A stretch of 64,000 nucleotides of DNA from Vanilla planifolia (GCA_023846275.1 CM043875.1:9233958-9297957); one strand, 5' to 3'. Shown: positions 25,868 through 39,973, counted from the stretch's first letter. Program-made: numbers and translations. Notes: generated from the sequence alone by a model not told the origin.

Positions 25868-27710
25868 TGAAGTGTGATTCAATAAGAGGGGATAAATTAT
25901 TAGGGATAAAAAACTATATTTCTAAAAAATATTTAAAGACAATATTTTAAAATAAATTTAATAACTATAGCAAGTCTCTAAAAGTGATTTTGTAATAATT
26001 TTAATTTATTTTAAAATATATTAATTTTTTAATTATAAATTTTTATAAAATTATGAAAAAAATTAACAAAAAATTAAAAATATAAATTAGCAAATTTTAG
26101 ATGGTTTGGCTTAAAATCAAGCCTACATCCAACCCTAACAAAAACTAGGCATAAAAAATATAATCAAGTAAAGCCTTTCGCCAAAACATAGGAAGGTTGT
26201 AACCCTTGCAACAATGAAATAGAAAATGATAGGCTACAATTGCCTTATAACAAAATAAGATTGATAGAAATAGGGAAGGAAAGCGAGTATAAAACTTCGT
26301 ACAAATTAATTCTTATGCTTGATGAAAAGCTTAATAAGACACAAGTATATAATTTAATCAATTATAAAATAAGAAAAATGAAAGCATATCTAACTTTAAG
26401 AAGAAAGAGGAATTTGAAGTTTGGTGAAGAAAGATACAATGTAAAGAAGTGGTGATGAGTAGCTAATGGTTTCAATGTTGTAATTGGAAAAGTTTTCTTC
26501 AAATATTTGTAAAACTTTTATCAATTAATTTTGTTCAAGAATTTTTTTATTTATAGATATTTTCTAATGACTAAGAGCACTTACCAAACTGACCAATTAG
26601 TCATTATTGGTTGGCAAACATTTTTTAATTAAAAACATAATATTATTTAAGTAAAGTTATAACAGCTTGCTATTAATGGCTAAAATAGCTATTCCATGAG
26701 AGCTACACAATTAGAAGCACCCTAGACTATTCGATCATTAAAACTATGTGATTGGATGACTGGCATTAACGTGTCACTATTTAAAAATTGGTATTTGATT
26801 TGGACCACTAGATCTAAATCATGATCAAATGACTGAATTTAATTTTATGCATAGATTAACTATAGATCATGTAATCACAAAATTATGTAATTAAATGGCT
26901 AATAGAATTAGCACTTAAAAAGTGGATAAGGTGGTAACCATTCAATTGTAAAATTGTGTGATTGGATAACTCACATTACTCCTACTATTTGGAAGTTAAT
27001 TGCATAAAAAAGCGATATATTTTAGTCTAACATGGTGAATTTGCTCTTATTTTCTCTCCTTATAAGACATTTACTATACTTTATTCACTTTTTTTTGCCA
27101 ACAACTTGATTAATTGGTTTATGGATGTGATGAGTAATGTGTCGATTTCATACACTTTCATACATGTTTTAGAGTTATGCCCCGACCCGATTATTGTAGT
27201 AAATGGGTTCAAGAGTAATGCCTTGGCCCAAACATTTGGTATATAAGTTTAGGATAATTAATTAAAGTAGAGTTAAGTTTTGGTTTTTATTTATTATTTT
27301 TTAATTAATTATTATTGAAACAAAAATTTTGAAAGATAAGAAAATGATAGTTAAGATGATCAAGGTAATGATGATAAAAAAAATTAGAAACCTAAATATT
27401 TTTTTAAGATGATTAATTTAAATTTTAATTTAATTTTTTTTATCTTGTATGAATGGTTTTAATCATCCTTAACTTTCTAATAAAAAAATAAAATTAGAAT
27501 ACATAAAGTCAAATACAAAATATATCTCTTGGTAGTCTACCACACCAACCAAGATTATCTTCATAAGATCTGATATTTGCTTATCTTCTTTTTTAATTTG
27601 TTCCATAAATAAATGCATTAGTTATCTAAATATTTACTCAACTAAATTCATTATAAATACTTACAATTTGTTATGATCAAATAAAGTACTATGGCTAGGG
27701 ATGAACACCA
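25868..27710 (-). repeat. 3' LTR of the copia element
   Basis: This LTR matches 31952-33331 at both ends and in the middle: for example 'aaaaatatttaaagacaatattttaaaataa' (25924) versus 'aaaaaatatttaaagaaaatattttaaaataa' (32010), and 'atggctagggatgaacacca' (27691) versus 'atagctagggatgaacacca' (33311). Confidence 0.85.
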
Positions 27711-30700
27711 ATATGATCTCTCATTTTTTATGATAACAAAATCTCTAATAAAATTGATAAAAAAATATAAGCTATGATACCAAAGTCTTAATTTACATGT
27801 TCTAGTTATGTACCTAAATATGTGTTTTATTATTTTTAAAGAAGATTTTTTGAGACATAATTAAAGCCTTGCACACACACACGTAAGCACTATAGATTAT
27901 ATTAGAACTACTTTTTGTAAGATATAAAAATGAACTAATTATACCATTATATATTTTAGTATCTATTAGTTTTTTTTTCATCTTTATCTAAACGTGTGTT
28001 AGTAACCATAGGTTGTTTCTAGTTTGACCTTTATAAAATCATATTTCTTTAATAAGTTTAAAGCATATTTAGTTTAAGATATGAAAATTTTATTAGAACT
28101 TTTGCATCCAAAACTTTTACTTGAAGGCATAAAAAATTTTAACTCACCCATTAAACTCATTTCAAATTCATTTTTTATTAAATTAAAAAAATCTTTACAC
28201 AAGTCTTCATAATTAGTTCTAAAAATTATTTAATATAGATATATTTGACATAATAGTTATCTTCTTATTTATTCTTAATAAATGATATATTCTCTTTTTT
28301 CTCTTATAAAATCATTTAAAATTAAAAAATTATATAGTTTATCATACTATGCTCTAAATGGCTGCTTAAGTTCATATAAAGATTTATTTAATTTATATAC
28401 ATGATCTAATTTATCATAAACTTCAAGTCTTAGGAATTATTCTATATAAACTTATTTATTTATATAATCATTTAAAAATACATTTTAAATATCCATTTAA
28501 TATAATTTGATGCTCTTGTAGTAAGTATAAGCTAACAAAATGCTTTTTGTCTCAAGCTTTACTATGAGTGCAAAGATTTTTTCAATATTTATGCATTCAA
28601 TTTAAGTGTAACCAATCTCACTTAATTCTTAATTATATTTTCATTTTCATCTAGTTTGTTTCTAAAATCTCCTTTTTTAAAATTTATACTTTTATCTTAT
28701 GGTCTAGGGGTTAACTCCCTCACATAATTTCCTTTAAATTGACTTAATTTTTTATTTATATTTATTACCAAAAATTCATTATTTAAAACATCTTTTATTT
28801 AGGTTGGTTAAAAATTTTCTACAATAGGAGAATGATTATGATAAGATCAAGTTCTAACATGATCCATAATTTTGTCTACTAGTCATTTTTAGGAAGATCC
28901 TTATAAAATTTTAAGGTTTTAGGAATCATATTTTCTTTAACAATTTTTTTTCTTATTTATTTCATTTGATTCTTTTAAACATAATTTCTCAAATCCAATT
29001 TATTTCTCATCTATTTTTATATTATTTTATTTGGCTAGAATTTATTCATCAAAGTTTACATGCATGGATTCTTTTACCACTAAATGAGTATCTTAAGTAT
29101 CTAATTTTGGATCAAAACTTCATAATTCTTTCTTTCCATTATTTAAAATGTAACATCTACAACTAAATATATACAAATTTGATCTAAAAAGTATCATATT
29201 TGAAATATAGCAAACTATAAGCATAACTTCTATCCAAAAATATTTAGGTGTATCACACTTATTCAACATACATCTAATTAAATATAAAAAGGGTCTTTTT
29301 TTTTCTCTCTACTATATTATTCTGTTGTGAAGTTTTAGGTGTCAAAAATGTGTGAGAAATTTTATTATTATTAATTACAATACCTAATGGATTTCTCATT
29401 TTTAAATTCTCCTTTGTTATTACTTCTAATGATAATTAAGTTATGATCTAATTTATTTTTGTAATTTAGTTATTAATCTTTAAAATTGTTTAAATGATTC
29501 ACTATGTTTCCTTAAGAATATGACTCATTATACCTAGCAAAGTTGTCTACTATAACTACTCTATAGTTTTTTACTTCCTAATCTCATAAGATGTATAGGT
29601 CCAAACACCTTTATGTGTTAAAATTTTAAAATCCTTTTAGAGGTTACATCCTTCTTGCTTTTAAAACTTGATTTTGTTTCTTTTCTTAAATTACATGGTC
29701 CACAAACAAAATCACTTATAGGTCAATTTGGGTAAGCCTCTTGCTAAGTTAAGTTTAATCATTTTTCTTAATGTATGTGTACTAGTATTAAAAAATCTCA
29801 TATGCCAAAAGTTTGAGTCACTATCATGTAATATAAAACATTTTATTTGAAAACTATTTATGGTTTTTAAATCACATAAATATATATTATTTCTTCTAGG
29901 TGTAATAATTACTACATCTTTATTTTTACAAATTTTACATACAGTAGTACAAAATGAAATACTAAAACCACTATCACAAAGTTGCTTATACTTAAAAAAT
30001 TATATTTTTAATCCATGAACAAATAAAAATTTATTAAATGAAAATATAGAGTTTCCAACTATACCTATTCCTTTGATGAATTTCTTTGAATCACCACCTA
30101 ACCATAATGTTTCCTCTATCATAGCCCTTTAGATAGGTGAATAGCTTGATGTTTCCCATCATGTGTCTTAAACACCCATTATCAGAGAACCTCATTTCTT
30201 AATTAGCCTTAGAAAGAAGACATGCCTATACTCATAAATTAATTATTAGATAAAAGAACCCAAATAATTTTTGGGTCTAGTATATCTAAGAGTAGTTGAG
30301 TTACTATCTACTTTCACTATCCACGCATAAATAAGAAATGTTCAATGAATATTATTTCTAATCCTACATACACATGAATTGTGATCAAGAAAAATGCAAT
30401 AATGTCATGTAAGTTTATTATTATAACCATGTTAGATGTTAATATTAACATTAAGCCTATGCATATGTAAAGCTATTTGTAATAAAGTTTTCTCTACTAG
30501 TTAGTTTTCCTTTTGAAAGTGAACATATACTACGTAAAGATTTAAAATCATTGAATTCTTAAATTAAAGATGCTTGCTCATTAATAATTGTACTAAATTA
30601 TTATTAGTATTTTCCATATTCTCTAATTAAGTGTCAATCTTATTTTTAATTTGACCACAAAGGCTTATATATTCATAATATTCCTTATTCAATTTATTAT

Positions 30701-31938
30701 ATTTATTACTTAATTTTCATACTTTTTGTAAATATAAAATAATTTTTTAGCTATTTTTATTTGAGTAATTCACCTCTTCCTCACTTGAATATGCACTCAC
30801 TTCTTCCTCTTCTTCTCTAACCATAATGCCAAAGAACCCTTCATTATTATCTTCCTCTTCACTTGTACATATCCTCTCTGGTTCACTCTAGGTTTCTTTC
30901 AATGTTTTCTTCTTCTTCTTCTTCATACTTTTCTTTGTCACATTTGTTTCCTTTTCAACTCTTTCTTGCATGACAAGATATACAGGTTTGATATGTCCAA
31001 GTTTTTCATATTCATAAAAAATAATCTTTTCTTTCCATCTTGCTCTTCTCTTAGATCTTTAATTTCTATATGTTTTAATAACATTAAGAACATTAGATAA
31101 ACCTTTAGAAATTAAAGTAATACCATCATCATTAGTGGACGCCATTTTTATAGTGTCTTCCTTAATCTTCATTGCTATTATTTGTTCCTTTCTCTTTATT
31201 TTGTTCTTCTCAATTAATTATTCATCTTCTTTTCTTTTCTCTATTTATAGCTCATTAGTCATGAGCCACCCATCAAGTCATCTAATGCCATAATGAAAAT
31301 AGTTTTAGCTATCTTGATGGTAGTGGTCAATCAGTTTTACTTTTTCTGTATAATTTTAAGTATCTTTTTCATCTATTCATTCACAAAATTAAGTTTCCCA
31401 AACTAACAAGTCTATTAATAATATTAGTAAATCTTATAAACAAACTTTTAATGAACTCATTTAAAAACACCCTAGATAACTTATAATCATGCATTATCAT
31501 ATTTAGTTTATTTTCCATAACTAAGAAAGTACCTTCATTGTTACCTCTATTGTTTACCAAATTCCATAAACAATTTATAAATTCATAATTGTATTAAATT
31601 CAATTGCACTCAAAGGACGATGTAAAATATTTATGACTCTATCATTTAATTATACTTTATTTTTTTTCATTTTCATCCATTTCACTAAAAGCTTTAGGTA
31701 TTAAAATACCATATATGTTTTTCTTAATGGGAAAATCAAATAGATCTTGCATTAATTCTCACATTTCTTTATCAATAGATTTCAAATGACTAATATTCTT
31801 AAGACTTCCAATAGAGATAATAATAATCACAAAAAATGGTGGCCTATTAAAAAAACACACCTTCACCCAATCTTGTTGAAGTATCAATTTGAGAAATATA
31901 TCTCCAAGAAAATTTCTTCTCATTAGAAAGGTAACTCA
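27711..31938 (-). pseudogene. copia gag-pol fossil
   Basis: Reading leftward: a gag zinc-knuckle region (31020-30950) with pieces YEKLGHIKP and a run of K residues, then a glutamate/serine-rich stretch (about 30770-30880). The GAG-pre-integrase/HHCC region is at about 29690-30000 (CGPCNLRKETKSSFKSKK). The integrase core start is at about 29500-29680 (HIKVFGPIHLMRL). RT is at about 27960-28470, with a piece YDKLDHVYKLNKSLYELKQP that matches the copia signature VYKLxKALYGLKQAPRAWY, then MATNTRLDKDEKKTN-like sequence near 27980. The RNase H region at 27711-27960 is poorly preserved. It is broken many times. Confidence 0.8.
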
Positions 31939-31949
31939 CACTAATACCA
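31939..31949 (-). other. Primer-binding site of the copia element
   Basis: cactaatacca corresponds to CTCTGATACCA, the reverse complement of TGGTATCAGAG (initiator tRNA-Met type). It lies two bases left of the LTR start, as expected for a minus-strand element. Confidence 0.7.
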
Positions 31950-31951
31950 AT

Positions 31952-33331
31952 TGAAGCGTGGTTTAATAAAAGGGAGGAGAATTTCTAGAAATAAAAATTT
32001 GTATTTCTTAAAAAATATTTAAAGAAAATATTTTAAAATAATTTTTAATAACTCGAACATGTCTTTAAAACTAATTTTGTGTAAATTTTAATTTTATTTT
32101 AAAATTTATTAATTTTTTTAATAATAAATTTTTATAAAAACTATGGAATAAAAATCGTTAAAAATAAAAAAAATATAGACTAACAATTTTTAGGTACTTC
32201 GACTTAAAATCAAGCCAATGTTAACCCTCAACAAAAGCAAGATAAGAAAATAATAATCAATATAAGTCTTTCACTAAAAGATGAGTAGGTTAAACTTTCA
32301 CAATAATAAAATAGAGAAAGGCATGCTACAATGTCCTTGCAACAAAATAAGATTTATAGAAAGAGGAAAAGAAAGAGGTGATAAAATTCTTACAAACTAA
32401 TTCCTATGCTTGATAAAATAACTTGTAACTCTAAAGTATTTTAATTTAATCAATTAAAAATGAGAAAATAAGAGCAAGTTAATTTAAAAAAGAAAGAGTA
32501 ATTCAAAGTTCGATGAAAAGAGACATAATATGAGGAGGCAACGTTGAGCACTGGCTACTAATGACTTCAATTTTGTGACTTGAAAATTTTCTTCATATTT
32601 TTGTAAAAATTTTATCAATCAATTTTGTTCAAAAACTCTCCTATTTATAGGTATTTTACAATAGCTAAAATCACTTACAAATTAACTAATTAGCCAGCAT
32701 TGGTAAGCAAACATTTTTAATTAAAAAGTTAATATTGTTTATGCAAAAGTTATAGCAGCTCATAAATAATAGGTAAAATAGTTGTTGCACAGCAGTAGCA
32801 CTATCAAACAAATCTTAGATAGTTTGATTGTTAAAACTATGTGATTAGATGATTGGGATTGAACTGGTGCCATTTAGAAATTAGGATTTTATTTAGACCA
32901 TTAGATCTGAATCATTATCTAATGACTAGATTTAAGTTTGCATTGAGTTTACATACAAGTCATGTGATCACAAAATTGAGTAATTAAATGGCTGTTGGAA
33001 TTAGTGTTTAGAAAAACTAGATGACAAGGTGACCATTTGATTTTAAAATTACTCAATTAAATGGCTCACATCACTCTTGTGATTCAATAAATCTTAATAT
33101 TCTAATAAAAAATAAAATTAAGATATATAAAAATAAATTTAAAATAAATCTCTTATTAGTCTATCACTCTAACTAAAAATGATCTTTATGAGATTTGATA
33201 TTTACTTCTTTTTTTAATTTCTCCAATGAACAAACACATCAACTATCTGAAAATTAACTCAACCAAATTTATTAAAAACACTTAGGATTTGCTATCATTA
33301 AACAAAATATCATAGCTAGGGATGAACACCA
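31952..33331 (-). repeat. 5' LTR of the copia element
   Basis: This is the partner of 25868-27710, directly next to the primer-binding site. It is shorter than the other LTR, so the two have diverged in length as well as in sequence. Confidence 0.85.
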
Positions 33332-33339
33332 TAATAAAC

Positions 33340-36300
33340 AATCCTATAACAAAATCTATAGCCACTTATTCCATTTCAACAAATTTAGTCTTATTAATAA
33401 ATTATAAATAGTGTTGTATTCTTCTACATGGCTACCTCTAACTACAATTTTTCTCTCTCAAAAGCAAATCTTTTTCAAACATACAAGCAATACACTATTT
33501 ATATTTTATTTTTTAACTCAAAGCATCCACCACATTAGCTTTTTAAAGGTGATATATGACTCCTAGATCATAATTTTTTATATATTCAAGGTCTCATTTC
33601 TTACCTCAAATTTAATTCCTTAAAGTTAAACATATGTCGATTGGTAGATGACTCTTCCAATCATCTTCAATATCAAAAACACAAAGCCTCAATAAATCTT
33701 TCATAGTAATAATGGTTCTTTCTTTCTTATAATTTGTTTGTAGATGAAGGGCTATGCTTAACTTTGAATTTATATCAAATACTTGATATACATTTTTTAA
33801 AAATTGAGAAATAACTTTAAGATCCTTGTCTAACATAATCTTCTTTGGCATTCCATGTAATTTAATAATCTAACTCATGTAAAATTTAGCAAATTGTTCT
33901 ATTATGCATGTTAATTTAATAGATAGAAAATGAATTTGGTTAGTCTATCCATAATCACCAAGATAAAGTCATGACTTATTGGCAATCTAAGGAATTCCTT
34001 AACAAAATTCATAGCCACATTTCCCACTTCCATTAAAAGTTCTAACCCTCTTAACTTTGGTATTCTCCTTTAATTTATTGACAAATTAAATACCTTTTAA
34101 ACTAATTTGAAATATCCCTTTCATTCTTAACTAGCAATACTATTATTTCAATTCTTAATATTCTTTATTTTCTATAAGATAAATAGAATATTTAAAATTA
34201 TGTACTTCTTTTATTAGCCTCTATTTTGATCTAATTTAAAATCTTATTCCTATTCTCTTTTAACTTTTTGAATTAACTCTTATAATTTTTAATCTTCTAC
34301 TTAATCTTTCCTTATTAACTCCAACCAGTATAGTCTTACTAATAAATTATATAATGGTGCTATATTCCTCTATACAACTACCTCTAACTATAACTTATCC
34401 ATCTTAAAAAAACAAAAGCTTTTCCACTCTTATAGATAGTAGATTACTAATACTTACTTTCTTACTCAAGGCTTCTGCAACTACATTAGCTTTCCCAGGG
34501 TGATATATGAATTTTACATCATAATCTTTGATACATTCCACACATTTGTCTAAAATTCACCTTTTTCCAATTAAACATATATTATAAAATTTATTATTAG
34601 TATATTACATTTTTATTAACCTTAAATATCTAAAAAACAAAGCTTCAACAAGTCTTTCAAAGTCATAATGGTTTTTTTCTAATTATTGGTTTGTGGATGA
34701 AAGTTTATGCTTAACTTTGAATTTTTACCAAATTCTTGAAGTATGATTTTTCAAAAATGAGAAGTAACCCTAGGATTCATATCTAACATAATTTCCTTTT
34801 GTATTCCATGTAATTTAACAATCTAGCTTAGATGGATTTAAGTAACCTTTTTGTTAAGTTTATTGTTTTAATAGATAGAAAATGAGTTGACTTGATTACT
34901 CTATCCATAATCACCCATATAGAATCATGGCTTATTAGTTATCTAAGTAATCCCATAACAAAATCCATAGCCACATCTTATTTTTGTTAAGGAATAGATA
35001 AATGTTGTAATAACCTAACAAATTAAGCACATAATTCTTAATAAATTTTATTTTCTTCAAGATGAATAGAATATTTGAAATTATATATTTCCTTATTTAG
35101 CAATTCTCTAAACTAATGATCCTCAAGTACATAATCCAATTTTGAATTTTAGCACTCCATTCTAATCTAATTTAAATCAGATTCCTATCGTTCTTTAACT
35201 TTTTAGTTAACTTTTGTAGCTCTAAATCTTCAACTTGATCTTCCTTTATTGACTCTAACCAATATAGTTTTACTAATATAAGATATAATACTCTTGTATT
35301 CCCCTATACAATTGCATCCAATTGTAGTTGATCCATCTCAAAAACAAATTACTTTTCCTTTCTTATAGATAATGCACCATTATACTTGCTTTCCTACTCA
35401 AAGCATCCACCAACACATTAGCTTTCCCAAGGTGATAGGTGATTTCTAGATCAAAATCTTTAACATATTTAAGGAATCTTTGTTGCTTCAAATATAATTC
35501 ATTTTGGTTAAACATATACTATAAACTTGATTATTAATAGATGACTTACCTAATTTTCTCAAATATAAAAACTATAAGAACTTAATAAATCATTTAAAGA
35601 CTTAATGATTCTTTTTTTCTAGCCATCTATGAAAGAAGATTCTTGAATTTCAACTTGTACTAAATGCATGATGTTAACATTTCCAAAAATATGAAGTAAC
35701 CTTAGGATCCCTATCTCATGCTATCTCCTTTGATACTCCATGTAATTTAACAATAAAATTCATGAAATTGTAAGCACTGTTTCTATTGAGTATATTGTTT
35801 TAATAGATAAAAAATGTGCTAAGTTGATTATTTTATTTTTTATCACCCATGTAGAATCAGGCCTACTAGTAAACTAAGTTATCTCACAACAACATCTATA
35901 GCCACTTCCTCCTATTTCCATAAGGAATAGATGGAAGTTGTAATAACCCTCTTACTTTTTGTTGCTCTCTTATAATTTGCTAACAAATTAAACACCTCCT
36001 AGCCTAATTTTAAACATCCATTTTCATTCTTATCCAATATTACCTTCATTTTTACTCATGATACATTTTATTTTCTCTAAGATGAATAGAATATTTAGAA
36101 TTATATACTTTTTAATGAATAGAATATTTTCTCTAAGATACTCAAGTACACACAATCTATTTTTAAATTTCCACACTCCATTATTATTTAACTTAAAATC
36201 TAATTTCCATCAACCTTGAACTTTTTTAATTAACTCTTGAATTCTTAATCTTCGACTTGATCTTCCTTTATTGACTTTGACTAATATAGTCTTATTAGTA

Positions 36301-37400
36301 GATTATATAGTAATGTTTTATTCCTTGACACAGCTACCTCCTATTATAACTTATCCCTCTAAAAAACTTATTTGTTTTTCCTTATTATAGATATGCATTA
36401 TTAATACTTGTTTTCCTACTCAAAGAATCCACAACCACATTAGTTTGCCAAAGTGCCATGTTTTCTAAGTCATAATCTTTGATATATTCAAGGAATTGTC
36501 TTTGCTCAAATTCAATTCATTGTAGTTAAACACACTTTAAACTCTATCATTAATAGACGACATTCCCAATCACCTTCAATATAAAAAAGTACAAAGCCCT
36601 AAAATTTTTTTGGAAGTATTAATCATTCCTTCTTTCCTTTGTTTATGGACGAAGGTTGGCTTAACTTTGAATTTGCACCAAATACTTAACGTAAACTTTC
36701 CAAAAAAATGAGAAGTAACCTCAGGATCCTTATTTAACATGATCTCCATTGGTACTCCATGTACTTTAATAATATAACTTATGTAGAATTGATCCAACCA
36801 TTCCTTTGAATATGTTATTTTAGTTGATAGAAAATTAACTAAATTGGTTACCTTATGCATGTCACCCATAGCACCTTCCAATTTTTATTAAGGAAAAGAT
36901 AAACATTGTAATAACTCTCCTACTTTAATTTGTTTACAAATTAAACACCTTTTGACAAAAATTTGATTCATCCCTTTTCAATCATAGCTTGTAATACATT
37001 TGCTTCAATGCCTTGTATACTTTGTTTTCTTTAAGATGGATAAAGTATTTGGAATTATGTGCACCTTTTAATACCACTTCTCTAAGCTAATAATGCTTAA
37101 GCACACAATCTAATTTGGAAAATTGGATCTCAATTTTGATCTAATTTAATATATGATTCTCATCCTTCTTTAACTTTTTGACTTAACTATTGTAATTCAA
37201 CAATACCTTATCTATCTCAAAAACAAATTACTTTTCCTTGCTTATTGATAATACATTGTTAACTCTTTCTTTCCAACTCAAAGCATCCACCACAGTATTA
37301 GTTTTCCTAAGGTGATATATGATTTTTATATAAAAATCTTTGATGTATTTAAGGCATCTTCTTTTCCTTTAATTCAATTACATACTAAACATATACTTTA
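33340..37400 (-). repeat. Tandem array, ~0.86-1.02-kb unit, of gypsy RNase H end plus integrase
   Basis: The landmark actcaaagcatccaccacat (reverse of the RNase H end, ADALSR signature) recurs at about 33516, 34464, 35396, 36418 and 37276, with spacings of 948, 932, 1,022 and 858. An integrase landmark (the 'MKDLLRLCVFDI' segment in reverse) recurs at about 33680, 34635, 35570 and 36590, with a fifth copy at about 25575 on the far side of the copia insertion. 'catagccac' of the integrase start recurs at 33350, 34005, 34965, 35897 and 36868. In intact relatives (13650-14650 and 51370-52220) this segment is single. Every unit joins the RNase H segment to the integrase core at about the same place, so the array arose by tandem duplication. 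The units have diverged considerably. Confidence 0.85.
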
Positions 37401-39055
37401 AACTCTATTTATTTGTAAAGATTTCACATTTAACCTCAAATATATGATGTCTCTAGATTTTTTAATGCAAATATTATATCTATCAGTTCTAAATCATATA
37501 TAAGATAATTGTTTTTATGAGGTTTCAATTGTCTTGATGCATATATGATCACTTTTTTATTTAGTTTTAATACACATCCTAGCCCTTATAAGAATGCATC
37601 ATTATAAACTCGATATCCTTCTATATCTTTTGGTAATATCATAATTAGACCTAAAGTTAATTTACCTTGTAATATCTAAAACTATTTTCATAATTTGAAT
37701 CCCAATCAAATTTGACTTCCTTTCTAGTCAATTTAGTTAAAGGAAATTCCATTTGTGAGAATTCTTTCACTAACTTTTTATAATATATGGCCATTCTCAA
37801 TGAACATATTTGGTATACTATTTTGGGCATAAGGAAATCTATTATTGAAAAATGTTTTGGGGTCCAATTGATATTTCCTTAATACTAACAACAAATCCCA
37901 GAAACACTACTCTTAATAAGCAAAATTCACACTTAAAAAACTTAGTGCACAACTTATTCTCCATTAGAACTTTTAATTCTACATGCAAATGCATAAAATG
38001 ATCCATTATAAACTTCAAGTAAATTAAAATATCATCTATGCATGTAATAACAAATTGATCTAAGTATTACTTAAGACTCTATTCCTTAGATCCATAAGTG
38101 CTATAAGAATATTCATTATTCTAAAAGGCAATACTAAGATTTATAATATCCATATCTCATTCTAAAGACAATCTTATAAATATCCTTTTCTTAATTCTTA
38201 ATTGATGATAACTAGTTTTCAAATCAATTTTTAAAAATATTTATACTCCTTAGAGTGGTTTAAATAAATTATCAATTTTAAGTAAAGAATACTTATTTTT
38301 AATAGTAATCTTATTCATTTCCTTATAATCAATACATGCTTAAAGACTATCATTACTTTTTTCACAAACAATATGAATTCTCCCCATGGTCATATATTTA
38401 GTATTATGAATCCTTTATCTAATAGCTCATACATTTGCACTTTGACGTTTTGTGAATTTTTTATTGTCATATCATATAGAAACTAGTGTTAGATCAAAAG
38501 CCAAATGAATTTCAAATTCTATTTCTTTGCTTAGAGATAACCCTAGTAAATATTTTGGAAATATATCTTGATATCCATTAACTACTGGTTCCTTTAATGT
38601 CTAAGAAAATTTTCTGTCCTAGTCTATAATACATAAAATACAACCCTCACATCCTTTACTCAACAATTTCTATGCCTTTAATACAAATACAAGGAATTTT
38701 CTTTCTATAATAAAATAGATTAAACTAGCTTTTCCTATAATTTAAATTTTCATTCACTTCTCTCGATAATTATTGTGGCTTGATGGTCAAAGAACCAATC
38801 CATAGCTAATATAATGTCAAATTCTACTAGATAGAAAATTAAACAACATAAGGAATGTCTTTCCTTAAGTTTGATCTCATCCTCACCATACCTTTCTACA
38901 CTAATAATATCATTATCAGTCATTCCAACTGATAACAATTCTTTTAATGGTTGTGGTATAATATTTATTATACTTATGATACATGTAGAAATAAATGAAT
39001 ATGATACTCTGTAAATAAATAAAATTGAAATAAGTAGACTTTGTAATGATAACAT
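37401..39055 (-). pseudogene. gypsy RNase H, RT and protease fossil
   Basis: Reading leftward: the protease (38750-39055) is the longest readable piece, with a region matching the family pattern 'DSGATHSFIS' (SYSFIST) and LAMDWFFDHQATI near its end, like the usual ILGMDWL. Next come the RT start near 38300-38420 (piece VLIIRK, like CIDYRELNK), the FIDDILIYSK-type region near 38020 (CIDDILIYLK) and the start of RNase H near 37560 (VYNDAFL, GLGCVLK, like YCDASRIGLGCVLMQ). The order and motifs are those of the Tekay/Del-type elements nearby. It is broken in several places. Confidence 0.85.
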
Positions 39056-39059
39056 ACCT

Positions 39060-39470
39060 ATGAGAACATCTATAGAATGAAAAGCCTCTTATTAGGTAAT
39101 AGACTAAACTTATGCCTAACTACATATGCCAACTACACTTACTCTACTTGTAACACCTAGTGTTGTATGAGAACTATTTCTCTTCCCTAAAAATTTAGGT
39201 ATGAAACATTAAGATTCAAACTTCCTCTTTCTAGTTTTATTTCTTGTTTCATTAGCACTCTATTTGGGCTCTACAACTCTTGTTCAACATAGTTTGTTGT
39301 CCTTACCATCATCAAAGCTTTTTTGATCTTAACTTATAATTCTCTGTGAAAATTTAACATCCCTACACCTCTAGTGTGACTAAATTCAATACATATTTTG
39401 CCAATTATGTGAACTTATGCTCATATGCTATTGTCATAATTTGAACTTATACTATACCATTTAGCTCCTC
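39060..39470 (-). pseudogene. gag fragment of the gypsy element
   Basis: On the minus strand a short stretch at about 39320-39440 (QIMTIAYEHKFT, LAKYVLNLVTLEV) resembles the gag segment 'MTVAEYEAKFTELAKYAPHLV' common in plant Ty3/gypsy gag. The stretch up to the protease is not clearly readable. Confidence 0.5.
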
Positions 39471-39973
39471 ACTCATCTTGACTATAACCAACTTTGGAAC
39501 ATACATCTTCTAAATTCCTCTGAGAATACATTATACCATAACACTCTGAATGGATCTACCAAGAATCAAATTCTTTGCCAGAACCTCCACTAAAGATAAG
39601 CTTCATCTTTTAACACCAAAAATAATTAGAGCAACTCTCTTAATTTTTTGAACAAGATATAACAAAAAATATTCTAGCCATTTTTTTTAAATAGTTTTCT
39701 ACCACCATGGGATCCTCTTCTCTTACAAAATAAAGTGGATGCAGTCATTGGTATTGATCAACTACTTTGTAATAAATGATTCCCTTGCTGCTCCTTTTCC
39801 TTCCCATTTTAAAAGTTATCAGAATTAGCTTCATCCATTCTCTTTATTGAATCACAGTTTATTAATATCATAGAATTAAACCCTTTATGACTTACTATAG
39901 TAAGTGTAATAATGTAAATGCATAAGTTGTGCCATTATCCTATTCACATAACCCTATTTAACCATAAACCAAA

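Larger units (their letters stand above)
25868..33331 (-). mobile_element. Ty1/copia element, SIRE/Maximus-type, nested in the gypsy integrase array
   Basis: The two LTRs start tgaagtgtgattcaataaga (25868) and tgaagcgtggtttaataaaa (31952), and end in gggatgaacacca (27710 and 33331). They differ in length (about 1.84 and 1.38 kb). Internal order on the minus strand: primer-binding site (31939), gag with a zinc knuckle (about 31000), integrase (29480-30130), RT (27960-28470). Integrase before RT identifies Ty1/copia. The large gag with an acidic stretch resembles SIRE/Maximus. The gypsy integrase reads up to 25867 and resumes after 33331. I could not confirm a target duplication. It is a fossil with many breaks. 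Confidence 0.85.

Noticed and set aside
26240-26455. 71-codon lysine-rich open frame
   Set aside because: It lies inside the copia LTR, where no gene is expected, and the partner LTR does not keep it.
27873-27884. Short CA microsatellite (about six units)
   Set aside because: It is too short to be of note. The TA run at 59684-59699 is likewise ordinary in such DNA.
25863-33336. Target site duplication of the copia element
   Set aside because: GGAAA on the left and TAATA on the right do not match, so no duplication is claimed.
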